NCBI RefSeq assembly: GCF_028858725.1
Contig: NC_084760.1
Location: 52,911,367 to 52,975,366, forward strand
DNA: 64,000 nucleotides
Origin: Colius striatus
Lineage: Eukaryota > Chordata > Aves > Coliiformes > Coliidae
Direction: 5' to 3'
The notes beneath the pieces are model-generated. The model saw only the letters and a program-made list of their open reading frames with translations. It did not search any database and had not been told where the DNA came from. This document shows positions 27,630 to 38,990 of this stretch, one piece after another. Position 1 is the stretch's first letter, and each line of letters opens with the position of its first letter. Position numbers and translations under genes: made by a program.

Positions 27630-28750
27630 TCATATGCTGGAGAGTCTTTTCCTGGACATAGTCCTTGCAGAATTTTTAGGAAGAACTTTCCCTTTTATTA
27701 GTCTCTGCCCAGGCACTTGGAAGTGGCAGTTTCCATTCACAGATTTTTTCTCAGATTTACATGAGTCTGAGGTAGTAGCTTGGGAGCCGGAAGACTTGGA
27801 ACTCAAAGAAATCTGACTGACAGAAATGCTGCCTGCGCTCTTGGACGAATATGTGTAAATCATTTTGAGAAAGGCAGATTTTGTGTTTGTTTCTTGCTTG
27901 CAAATGATGATATAGCACTTTGGGAAAAAAGTGCAGCAGAGGATTCCATAATTGGATATTAGAACAACGATGATTTCCACCGCCGGCAGGTATTTGCCAA
28001 ATGTCGTTGCATAGACAGGGATAAACACAATCCACGCTATAAAGTAAATCAGCATTCCAAAGGTGATGAATTTGGCTTCATTGTAGTTCTCTGGCAACTT
28101 CCTACCTTTAAAGGCAAATATGAAGCAAACAAAGGCCAGGGCAGCGATGTAGCCCAACATAATCCCAAAAGCCACAACGGAGCCCTCATTGCACTCCAGA
28201 ATTATTACTCTTGGGATGGAGAAATTTTGCTTTACAAAAGGTGTCTTAAATATTAGCCAGAAGGTGCAAATGACGACTTGAATTCCGGTGCAGGTGACCA
28301 CTGTGGGAATAGGTTTATACATGCATTTCAGGAAATTCTGCAGCTTGGGATCAAAGCTGAAGGCAAGTAAAATTTTTAGTGACTTTATTAAAATACACGA
28401 AATGCAGAGTGTAAAACTTATGCCAAAGAGGGCTTGCCTAGTTTTACACTTGAATTCTGTGGGTTCATCTATGAAGAAGAGGGTGCTTAAAAAAATTAAC
28501 AGGTGGCTGAAGAGAATAATATAGCAGACAGTTAGACCTCCAGATGCCTTCACAACCGGCGTGTTCAAGTTTTTAGTAAATATAACACTAATTGACAAAA
28601 CCAACACAACACCAAAAGCGGAGAGGATGAGGAGGAAAATAGCAAACCAGTCAGTCCACGAGAGGAAATAGATTGTCTTTCTGTAGCATGTGGTACTATT
28701 GATGGGGGCCCAATAGGTTTTGTTGTTACATCGGTAGCAGTAATCCATAT
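27630..28750 (-). CDS. GPRC6A: GPRC6A coding exon 6 (seven-helix domain)
   Basis: 372 codons plus a stop, with the last three cysteines of the Cys-rich domain, seven hydrophobic helices and the intracellular tail. Characteristic stretches are NLNTPVVKASGGL (loop 1), LKILLAFSFDPKLQ (loop 2), ENYNEAKFITFGML (TM6 entry) and FFPKCYIIICKQE (TM7 end). Acceptor CTTTCAG. Confidence 0.97.
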
Positions 28751-31700
28751 CTGAAAGCAGAAAAAAAGCAGGAAGATAACGTAGAAACTTGAAGTAAGTA
28801 AACTGGAAAGGGGATTATCGAGGTTTGAGATCTAGGAACAATGTGGGAAGGGATGCTAAGAGGAATGGATAGACAGGGCTGATTGCTTCCCACTGCTGCT
28901 TTCTCTGTCCAGGCGGAGGAGCTGCAGGGCTGCGGTGGCAGTGGTGACAGCGGTGCAGGAGGAGCAAAGGAGGAACGCCTGCAGCCGGGTGGGGGGTGGG
29001 ACAGGGAAAATAGCCAGAGTCCTAAAACTGCCTTGGACATCACTGAGAAGAGATACGTGAGTCTGAAAGAGCTCTGGACAGGCAAACTTTAACTGCAATC
29101 TGAACAACGGCTTGAGAGCAAATGAATTCACTTGCAGAAATTGGAACTATGTATCTTTTCTTTACCTATTTTGACCAACTTTCTACAGATAGCTTATGAA
29201 ATACAGCATCAAGAATAAACATTGCTTTAGATTATGATATGAAAGATTGCTTTTCCTTAAAAGTGCTTATCCTCTGTTATGGAGAAATTTCACAATTTTT
29301 TGAATGAAAAAGTTTCTTTTCCTTCTGCTGTCAGGATAATGACAGTACATTGTACCTCATTACATCTCTCTCCTCCAGATTCCATTTTCCCCTTTAAAAG
29401 TTTTGGCTCAAACCTATAAAAATCAATTGTAAAGTGCACATCAGGTTTGATACTAGGAAATATTACTATATAATTATATCAAACTTTGCAGTACTCTCTG
29501 GCAAGACAAAAAAAAATGCTGGTAAGCAAAATACATAAACCATGAACTTCGTAGACTCATGGACTGGTTTGGGCAGGAAAACACCTTCAAAGACCATGTA
29601 GTCCAATCTTCCTGCCATGAGCTGGGACACCTTCCACTAGACCAGGTTGCTCAGACTGCCATCTAGCCAGGCCTTGAACACTTTTAGGGATGGGGCATTC
29701 ACAGCCTGCCTGGGCAACCTGTTTCAGTGTCTTACCACCCTCATTGTAAAAAATATCTGCCTTGTTGGACTGAGTATTCTGTGGAAAGACAGGGAAGCAA
29801 GGCTCTATTTTAATCAGACTCACTGATGAACCAGCCAAACTTTCCATCCTAACAAAGGATAATGCTAGTCAACTGGAAACTTGTTTAAATTTTGATCTTC
29901 TAAAAAGCATTTCAACTAAGTTTTATAGGCCAAACACTTATATTTGGGAAACTGTGCATAAACAAATATTTTCATCCCATTTCAAATTGTAGTCCAGGTT
30001 GCTAAGGCACATAATACCCAGCAATTGTATTGATGTCTAAATAAACCTTTATTTGGATCACAATTCCTTACCTGTCTGATTGCTGTAGTGATTTTCTGGG
30101 CAGTAAACACACTCATAGCAGCACGTGTGTGGACTTTCTGTAACCTTTTTCATCTGTCCTGGCTTGCAGTGTTGGGAGCATGTTGACTGAACCTTCTGCA
30201 ATGTGAAGAGAACAACAAAAGAAAAAATCAGCTCAGGAATCACCAATTACTAAGAAATGTTAAAACAAACCTCCAGTAATTCTGCAATTTGCACTTTTTA
30301 AGAAAATCTAACAAATTTTAAAGGAATCTGAAAAATGATGCTGAAAAAAGAGGCATTAGAGGTTCCATATTTCTTATATTTTCTCTACACAGTCAGCAAG
30401 TGACAGGATGAGACATTATCTACCTGGTAATTTTATTTTTTGGACCTAAATGCCAATCAGTGGAGTCATGTGTACTTTTAAAATCCACATCACAATATCT
30501 CATCCAGCTTTGAAACTGGAATTTAGACTGCTGAGGATCAGCTTCAAAGAAAGCCTAGAAGCTCTGATGGGAGATTTCAGTGGAGTGCTTCACAAGTGAG
30601 ATCCTGAAACCCTGCTCATCTGCTCTGAGACTGGAGGACCACTAGTCCTGTCTACACCAGTGCCACAGCTCCAGGTGGTACCACCTACCTCAGACTCCTG
30701 TAGTCATGCTGACCTCAGCTCTAAGAGGAACGAGTAATCAACAAAAGTTTTGGGTTTTTTTGCCCAATACAATCTACAAAGGAATCTTCATGTAGAAAAT
30801 AAAGGACAGTGATACATAAGAGAGGGGGCTTTCATACTTGGTCATTTTTTAATTAAAAAACCCCTTTTCAAGATTGTGGAGTAGCATCTTTAGGACAGAT
30901 GTAACTTATCATCTTAGGAAACTTCCTAAGAGCATTCTGGAGAAATAATTTCAAATCACTGAGCCTGCTTACAGACTAACGTGCTTCTCAAGGTGCATGA
31001 AAGTGGTCAGATATATCCAAAGAGGATTCTTTGCTCTATAAGGAGAACATGAAACCACAAGAGACATATCTAGCTGACATATACTCCAGCCACAAGTACT
31101 AGAGCGAGAAGAAAACATGAAACAAATTTCATGTTATGTCAATAAATTAAAGGTTACCTTTAAATCCAGAAATTCTCTTTTTTTCTCTTCATCCTCAAAT
31201 ATAAAGCCACCTTTCTCTGGGTCATATTCTGCCATAGTGGTGATTTCCATGTGGCCATCAATTTCTTTCCAAAGAAGGACTTCGTAACTAGTGTTCATGT
31301 CTCCATTGGAGTCAAACATGATTTCTTTACCATCATCAGTGAATGTAACTTTTTTAAGTTCTTCAAGGAGCTGAACATAAGTATATAGAATGATAACATA
31401 CATCAGTATCATGTCCATGTGATAAATTCAATAGTTTAATGTCTGTATGATAGTATTAAGTTAAAAAGAAATGTTGCTTTCTAGGAGTAAAAGAAATCTC
31501 AAAATTAAAAGTCATCTTTATAACTGTTTAGTTTGTCTGACACAGAATTGTGTTATTCAGACAATCTTGTTGACATGAAAAATCTCTTAATAAAAGAATC
31601 ATAATTTCTTACTTGTTACTTTGCTGCCTTCTGAATTGGTGTGTGCAACTTTTGCTTCCAGAGTAACCTCCCTCAATGTGTCTGGAAATATCTAACATTG

Positions 31701-34700
31701 TTTTGGGCTGTGGCTCTGATTGATATTGTGTATTGCAAGGTGAGACTCAGAACTGTTAAAAGAACAATACATGCCAGTTTGCTGAGATGAAGTGATCAGT
31801 GGCATAATGGCAGCAAACAGCAAGGCCGTATTTGATAGATAATACAAAATATGAAAACAAGCACACTTTGAAGAGGCAACTCTCCAGTTTAATAATGCAA
31901 CCCATTCTAACAGGAGGAAATGTCCATCTCCCTCATCAGAAACAGACAGATCAAAAAGTTCCATATGAAACTAGAAAAGGTTAAGGCAAATGCAACCCAA
32001 TCCCAATTCATGGGAAGAGCATAAAATGACTTTCATTAACTATTACAGTTCTGAATTGAAGCAAAGGTTTTATCCCTTTGCAGGCCTAGGGATTAATTAA
32101 CAAGAAAAAAACCCCAAGGCTTTGGTGAAAGGTTTCATTTAACTGCCCTTTGAAAAACATACTCTTACACAAATACATTTGTGATATTTGTAACATTAGC
32201 AAACACACTGACAAGTACATGACTTTAACAGGGCTTGGCAAATATATGTATATAACATACCTATTGTATATAACATATATTTTTTCATGTGTATTATGTA
32301 ATTTTTTTGAGAGTTCCCAATCTTCCCACTACATCTCTATCAATTTATGAACAAGCAAATTTTTCTTCTAGAAAATACAGCATTTGAGTTCAAGATTGTA
32401 TAGTTCTGTGGGACTGAAAAGGAATTTTTCTATTGTATACACTCAGATTAGTAATTTAATTTTTCTTTTCTTCACTTTTCCAGTTTCTCTAACAATAGGC
32501 TGTGTTGATACATCTTGAGCTTCTGATAGAAGGGACTAATAATTAACAACATTTTGATATAACTGATGGTTATTTTTGCAAAGCCTGTAACACCAGTGAC
32601 TGTCATTTCTCTGTATGTGGAGATGTGTGACAAGGATTAGTTGCATCCTGAGGTTTATGTATATATATATCCTTTGCTAGAGGGTTTAAATTTAGTACTG
32701 AGAGAATATATTGTAAGAATATCACAGAGGGCAATAACTATCTCTTTCAGTTTTCTTCATGAGTTCTTAGTCTCTTAACAGGACTTTTAATTTGGATGGT
32801 TTGGGATTTAATTCAGTGATGATGTAAATGCAGCTCCGTAAAGTTGCATCCCCTGTAGAGCAGTCCTGAATTTATCCCATTTGCATTTAGAAATTCATGT
32901 AAGAGTCTGATTGTTACTAGCTGTTTTTTCCCCAATTCTCTATCTTGGTTTGACCTGCCCTGACCTAGGATAAGAGGTCAGAGTAAGTCAAAGGGCTTCA
33001 GTGGTTGTTTGACTTTTAAATGAACTTTTGTTTAATCCTCTGAGTAAAAGTGTGTAAAAGTGAGTATTCCTGAGCAGGTTCTTGGGTAAAAGGTCAGGTC
33101 AGGTTTACTTGTCTGATATTTCCTCTTATTTTCCCACCCAGTAGAGTTTGATAAAAGGAACCTCACCCATCTGAAAGATTGTGTCTAATTTTCCCACCAG
33201 TCACTTTGGTACAAATCAAAATTGGACAGAGGAATAGTCTGTTGCATTTTCACTTTCAAGTAAAGATTCATTATAGAGAAAAATACCTGAATTCAGACAA
33301 AACCGAGACAATGGAGAGGGAGGTGGGGTGGAGGGGAAATCAAAACTCTTTGGTGAATGCTTCTATCATGCCATATCTCCATCTCTGAAGAACACTTATT
33401 GCTATGTATTGCAGTGGTTTGCAGCCACAGGACAAACCACTAGTAGCTGAATAGCTGATAAGTCAACTGCAGATTGACTATGCATTTTATTCTATAACAT
33501 GTGAGTAGCTAGCAAGAAATTCCAGCAAGGAGTCTGCATAGTGTTCATCTAAGCTGGTGCTTACTCGCTGTGCTGTTTGAAGGTGATGGGGGAAGTGTTA
33601 GGGTAGCTAATGAAGCCCACCAGCTAAAGATCCTTTCTGCACCTGTGGAGTCATGTGTTTAAATCACCCATGAAGGAGGAGATAGTAGTTATGCAGTTAC
33701 TCACCATCAGTTAGCTATCTGTATGTGAAATGCAATAATCATTCTCTATTTACAGAACATAGCCATGGCTTAGCACCAGGAGTCCTTGCATCTGAATTAA
33801 TTGAAAATAAGACCAAATTGGCATCTAGTTCTCATCACTGTAGCAGTTAGACACTGCTGCTTTAGCACATAGTCTGCGATTGTAGTTGGTGAAGAAAAGC
33901 AGGAATGAGAATAAAAAGACATTTAGTAAGAGGACCAAGACACTAAGTCCAGTAATGTGGCAACAAAATTGAGATCAAAGCTATGCAGAGAGAATGAGAT
34001 CTGAAAGAATTAACATCATACCTCCCAGGGAGTGAAGGCATATGGATCCTTGCAGTTTCTGCGTTTGCATTGCCCCTCAATAGCATGAGCAATGGCATAG
34101 ACTGCAAGTATAGTACTACGAATAAATGCTGGTTCAATGTTAGCATTCAGAAAATCATCTCTCCAGATCTGATGCTTATTCTCAACATTTTGCATTAGAT
34201 CATCCTGGGACTGGTTGGCAATGCATGTTTGAAAATCATGGTATTCCAGGTGTGCACAGAGTGACAAAAGCGTAATATATTCACGTAAAAACTTGTTGTT
34301 GTCAGTGGGCTTTTCATGAAGGTTTTTCAGAAAGTCTTGGAACTTGGAGATGTCTCCACTTTTAAATCCAAATCCCACAACGGTTCCCAACTGTGTGATA
34401 TTGGGAATTGTACTGATTTTGACTGCAGCTGACCAGTTATCACTTGCTATCCAGATTTTATTTACGTTCCTCTCAATTGCCTTCTTGAAGAGTTTGAGCA
34501 CATGGAACTGTCTCATAAAGACAACAATAACATTTACTCTGGTTTCCTTGACAATCTTCTCAACTGCATGATCAACTTTGGTGTGAAAGGTGGTGTCAGA
34601 GAGATAGGCAGGCAGCATTTCTTTAAAAGCTATACAAACATTATTTGCCATGGCCTGCACCCCAAAGCTCTCCAGAGCAAACCGTCCATTGTCATCATCA

Positions 34701-37700
34701 GTGGCTATTACTCCAATCCAATTCCACCCAGACTCACAGATCAAGTGGGCCATTGCTCTTGTCTGATGAAAATCACTGGGGATAGTCCTGAAGAAAGAAG
34801 GAAACCGGATTTTGTCACTGAGAATTTCAGCTGATGATGCAGGACTGACCTAGGAATAATGAACAATTTAGTTATGAAAACAATCTCCTCCAAAGGACAC
34901 TAAGAGATCCAAAGATACTCTTTCATCCAGCCTGATCCACACTCACTTCTCCTCTGTGTGTGCATCCACAAGGCGCAGCTAAATGGGACAGATTTCCTCA
35001 CCCTGCTTTTAGGATGCAGACTGATGTCCAGTACCAGTTCAACTGTTTTCATCCTCATCCACATAATTACTTCAGTGAAGACATAGAATAAAGCCTTTCA
35101 AAATGAATATTACAGTTATGCTGGCACGAGGCTTTTGTTTCACTCTATTCAGATATCAGTGACGTGCTATGCAAGACAATATTATGTTGGAAGCATTAAC
35201 TATTATTTTAGTTATTTATATTGCTAGTAACCTTACATTTTGTAGTATTTTTCTATCACTGAATATGTTAGTATGGTTCACACACATATATATTTTCTCT
35301 CCAAGATTTTATTGTTATATTTTAAAAGGATCATTAAGTCTGTTGGAAGAATCTCCCAGAAAAACAAACAGTAACCAATACTACAGAATGCTATAATTCC
35401 TTCATGTAAAAGATTTATTACCTTTTTTCTTGTAAATGTAGCTAAAAAACCATAAATGGAACACTGTTATTTAAATCTTATTAAAATAAGATTTTTAAAG
35501 TTAAAATCTTATTATTACAATGTTATTTTAAGCAACTAGTTTTAATCCTTTTCTCTTTGTTTGTAGGAGCTTTTGTTCCTACACTTATATTTCCTACATT
35601 GCTTGATGGTTCTTAAAAAGTAGATCTAGTCTTTCTGAAATGAGCGTCGCCTGTCTGGAAGATATACCAGATCTTACATATGTCAGAAGATTACAAATTC
35701 TATTGATGAGAAAAATGTGCTGGGTCAGCTTTTCCATCTCTACACCTCTATGTGGATTTGTTTAATCTCTTTTGATTATGTTTAAATGTGACATTTTAAT
35801 TTTCATGCTCCTATGGTGGAGCCGGAGGTCATAATTACTTCCTACTATTGCACAGGAAAAGGTTCAGCTAAAAGTTATGTTTAGTTCAGATTTTATATCT
35901 TTTCCACATGTTTGTTGACTATGTTGTTACATTGCAGTGAAGTAATTTGTTCCAAACTGATAAATCAAGCCTGAGACACAATATTATGTGGAAGTGAATC
36001 TCCTTTTTCCTTGTGGGGCCTGGCCTTGCCTCAACTCTTTTACAATGGAGAAAGTAGAAATGTAAGCACCAGCCTAAGTGCAACTGTGGGACCATACTAG
36101 ACCTAGAGAGGTCAGAAGTAGAGAAGGATGTTTTGGGAGGGACCAGTGCGGATCTACAGAGTTGTATTCTTACTCTTCTACATCTGCTTAGAACCACAGA
36201 ATCATAAAATTGTTTTGGTTGGATAAGACCTTTAAGATCAAGTCCAACCACTAACCTAACACTCCTTGAAGAGCAGGAGGTGTAAAACTGTGTTTTAGAG
36301 CAATATTCCTCACTTCCCAGTCCATAGCTATAAACAAACTCCAACATCTGAGCTCTCTCAGACAGGAGAGACTTTCCAAATTTGTAGTAAAATTTGAATA
36401 GGACTTTTTTTTTCCCACCTTGAAGTAGGGTATTGTCATATTCATCACTATCTAGACTAGACATAGTGATTGTAACTTGGTTGCCTGGACCAAGTCCTTG
36501 AGTGGCATCCAAAGTACACTAGAGTAACTGCCACACACATATAGGACTGGCTGATGGCACTGCCAGGCTGACAGGAGCCCAGCATTACCCTGAAATAGCC
36601 CTTGGAGGTATGTGCCTTGGGCATACGAAATAGACCTTACTGCCTTTGTTTAAGTGAGTGAATCAAGCCCTCCCTGGTGTCCTTAGGTTGAACCAAATCT
36701 GGCCCTGTAGCAAACATAAGGCTTTTTCAATCCCTATGATCAGAATTGCACTCTTTATTCTAAGTATGGTAAACTTATCCCCCCGTCCAAAATAAAATCA
36801 TTTGCTCAGACCTACCTGTGGAATTAGTTGCAAAGCCAACAGCCTTGAAACTGCCATTGAAACCTCTGAGTAGCTGGCTCCAGTGACTGCCTTAATTCTC
36901 GGAACATAGTCTGAGTAGTTACACTTAAACTCTACAACATCCTCAGAAGAATTGAATTTAGCCAGAAACCTCAGAGCAGATGCCATGGCTTTTGTAACTT
37001 CTGCACAGGTGTCATAGATTTCATAGCCCAGAGTAACTCCAGGTAACAGCGTTGAATTGTTGATCATTTCAATAGCATGTATCATTGCAAGTGTTTGAAG
37101 AAAAATTTGAACTTCAAAGCTGTCAGGAAAGACAGAAGTTTTACTTTAGAAAAATATGGCTAGAAATAAGGCTGAAGCAAAGTACATTTTGAGCATATCC
37201 CTTAAAATTTGACAAAGACTGGAAAGAAGCGATGCATAGTATGTTTTGTGTGGTTTGATTGGGTTTTAATGTACAAACGACTAGAAACCATATATTTTTG
37301 TCTCACCTAGATGGGAGATTAAGCAAAATAAATACGAAATTAAAAATATACCCGAAGTGTTTTTCTGAACAGAAAGGTACTAAAAAATACATTTTCATGC
37401 TACCTGACAAGTGATATCTTTGGGAAGCATTTGTCAAAGATGAGTCTATTCCAATTCATTTGATCTGTCCCATAAGCTTTTTAAAAAAATGGATTTGCTT
37501 TTACCAAAGGCATGAAACAAAGAAAAGAAAGGAGCAAATATTTCAGAATAGAAGAAAAAATTTCAGAGATTGATGTCTTCTAGTGGTTACATCGATGTTC
37601 CTAAAATTCTTTCTAAACCTGATGAAGTCAGTACAGCTATTCTCCATTTCTGCAGTGGAAATGATATCAAATATGTAACTGGAATTGTGACAGCAAAAAA

Positions 37701-38905
37701 TGTCTGCAATACAAACAACTCAGCTCTCAGGCAAGCTTCTCTAAAGTTTACAAATCTTGCAAGCTAAATTAAATTTGAAATGGACCTGAAACAATTTATG
37801 CCTGTATAAAAATAAGGGAAGATTGACAAAGCTATCATTTTTGTCATAATTTTGAAATAAATCCAGATGACTCTCTGCATGTTGAGCTGATTATTAGACT
37901 TGGATGTGGGATTAAGTTGCTTGTAAAATTCAAGTAAAATCCAAAGATTTGCACCTGTGTTAAAATTAAATACATATTTGGAATTCCTGGGCTTGGGAAA
38001 GCGTTATCATTCTTTAAAAGGAAGTTCTTCACCAGATTTTCTTTGCGTTCTTTCCAGAAAAAAATGGCTCTTTCAAGCACAGTGGGATTTGGAGCCATCA
38101 AAATAAATAATCTGATGTTCAGTCTGAAGCTGAATGCAAACATGACATGGTGTTTGTATATAGTCTATTCTGTAACACAATGCCAAAATTACAATACAAT
38201 GTGTAATAATTACAGTAATTTTAACAATAATTGCAATCTAGCCAGCAAAGTATGGTCATAGATTACAACTGAGCTGCCCTGTGAGGCAGAAGACATACCT
38301 TAATATGTGCTTAGGTAAAATGGAACACCCTGACTGTGTTCTAATCATGTAGGTGCAACTTCATAACAAATCATGAACAACTGCACAGCAGAGTACTTCA
38401 GATATACAGCAACAAAATAGCACTTAAATAAAAATAAAATGATTGTTCACTGCAGACCTCTGAGGCTATTTAATTGTGTGAAAACTAAAATGAGATCAAA
38501 TGCTCATTCCCTTCCTCAGTCACAGTGTTCTTTACCTGTGCTGTATTTTGTCATCCTATATTCATTTATGTGCAATTTATGTGACATTCAAGGTACTTTT
38601 AAAGACTAAGAAATGAAAAAGGATCATATTTTGTTGCTCTTAAGAAGTACATGCCTGACGACAGTGATCTCTTCTTCACGTGCCATATATATAATTTGCA
38701 GTATCACTCACCCAGCACAGTTCTGAATTATTGGCTTGATAGGATATTCTTCTGGATGCAACATTTCACTGTGAACTGCAAACAAGCCTCCAATAACAAT
38801 GTCCCCCGGAGAACTGGCGTCCACAAAGTCATCAGTATTCTGGCAAGAGAAAGCAACATCAGTGCCGATCACAAAGCAGGAGATCCAGAAGCTAACAAAT
38901 GCCAT
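27630..38905 (-). CDS. GPRC6A: GPRC6A, class C G protein-coupled receptor
   Basis: Plasma-membrane receptor for basic L-amino acids, modulated by divalent cations, of the CaSR/taste-receptor group. Six coding exons on the minus strand: 38905-38712, 37119-36816, 34849-34022, 31370-31158, 30195-30072 and 28750-27630. They join in phase to 927 codons plus a stop (human about 926). Order: signal peptide (~1-20), Venus-flytrap domain (~22-510), nine-Cys domain (~518-576), seven-helix domain (~588-830) and a Ser-rich tail ending KRLSSI. Ser149 and Asp303, reported ligand contacts, are present; position 172 is Ser instead of Thr. TM6-TM7 carry FITFGMLIYFIAW and FPKCY, typical of class C. Loop 3 reads KGRKLPENYNEAK. 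I start at 38905, the first ATG after an in-frame GTG region, matching human MAF. The gene looks functional. Confidence 0.96.
29548..29780 (-). mobile_element. CR1-like retroposon fragment
   Basis: Antisense CR1 3' region in GPRC6A intron 5: AGACTCATGGACTGG, then TTGCTCAGACTGCCATCTAG and TGCCTGGGCAACCTGTTTCA. Rather diverged from the other copies. Confidence 0.75.
30072..30195 (-). CDS. GPRC6A: GPRC6A coding exon 5 (cysteine-rich domain)
   Basis: 124 bases, the size I associate with this exon in class C receptors. Encodes TCSQHCKPGQMKKV, CCYECVYCPENHYSNQT: six of the nine conserved cysteines that couple ligand binding to the membrane domain. Donor GTAAGG. Confidence 0.95.
31158..31370 (-). 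CDS. GPRC6A: GPRC6A coding exon 4
   Basis: 71 codons, phase 0 at both ends, including LLEELKKVTFTDDGKEIMF, DSNGDMNTSYEVLLWKEIDG and an acidic insert (FEDEEKKREF). It closes the Venus-flytrap domain. Donor GTAACC. Confidence 0.94.
31371..34021 (-). other. GPRC6A: GPRC6A intron 3
   Basis: 2.65 kb, AT-rich. I found no exon, repeat family or RNA gene that I can support in it. Confidence 0.6.
34022..34849 (-). CDS. GPRC6A: GPRC6A coding exon 3 (ligand-binding lobes)
   Basis: 276 codons, phase 0 at both ends, from VSPASSAEILSDKIRFPSFF to AFTPWE. It contains GWNWIGVIATDDDNGRFALE and the hinge-region IWIASDNWS with ligand-site Asp303. Donor GTATGA is weak but keeps frame. Confidence 0.96.
35473..35494. 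repeat. 22-base inverted repeat
   Basis: AAATCTTATT, two bases (AA), then AATAAGATTT: a perfect palindrome in GPRC6A intron 2. A third AAATCTTATT arm follows 18 bases later. Confidence 0.7.
36190..36275 (-). mobile_element. CR1-type 3'-end fragment
   Basis: GAACCACAGAATCATAAAAT, TTGGTTGGATAAGACCTTTA and CCACTAACCTAACACTCC; same subfamily and orientation as the copy at 23131-23240. In GPRC6A intron 2. Confidence 0.75.
36816..37119 (-). CDS. GPRC6A: GPRC6A coding exon 2
   Basis: Encodes FEVQIFLQTLAMIHAIEMIN, GYEIYDTC and AVTGASYSEVSMAVSRLLA. It carries the ligand-site Ser149 and N-glycosylation sequons (NNST, NSSE, NYSD). Acceptor GACAG, donor GTAGGT. Confidence 0.95.
38712..38905 (-). CDS. 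GPRC6A: GPRC6A coding exon 1 (signal peptide)
   Basis: Encodes MAFVSFWISCFVIGTDVAFS, a hydrophobic signal peptide, then CQNTDDF and DIVIGGLFAVHSEM, the first strand of the Venus-flytrap domain. Ends two bases into a Gly codon; donor GTGAGT. Confidence 0.93.
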
Positions 38906-38980
38906 GTTTCTGTTTCCCTTGCTCACTACCAGCTTTATTTCAATTAAGTGAGCTGCAAGGCTAACAAGGACTCTATGTTA

Positions 38981-38990
38981 TCTATAAACA
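38981..38990 (-). promoter_or_regulatory. GPRC6A: possible TATA box of GPRC6A
   Basis: The minus strand reads TGTTTATAGA about 80 bases upstream of the GPRC6A ATG, which would place a start site near 38955 and give a 5' UTR of about 50 bases. There is no CpG island here. Weak evidence. Confidence 0.3.

Noticed and set aside
35919-36512. 197-codon minus-strand open frame in GPRC6A intron 2
   Set aside because: It crosses a CR1 3'-end fragment (36190-36275) and has no domain. The GPRC6A exons on either side join in phase without it.
38903-38926. GPRC6A start 21 bases upstream (MSKGNRN...)
   Set aside because: The upstream codon is GTG, not ATG. The ATG at 38905 gives the expected signal peptide and matches the human start.
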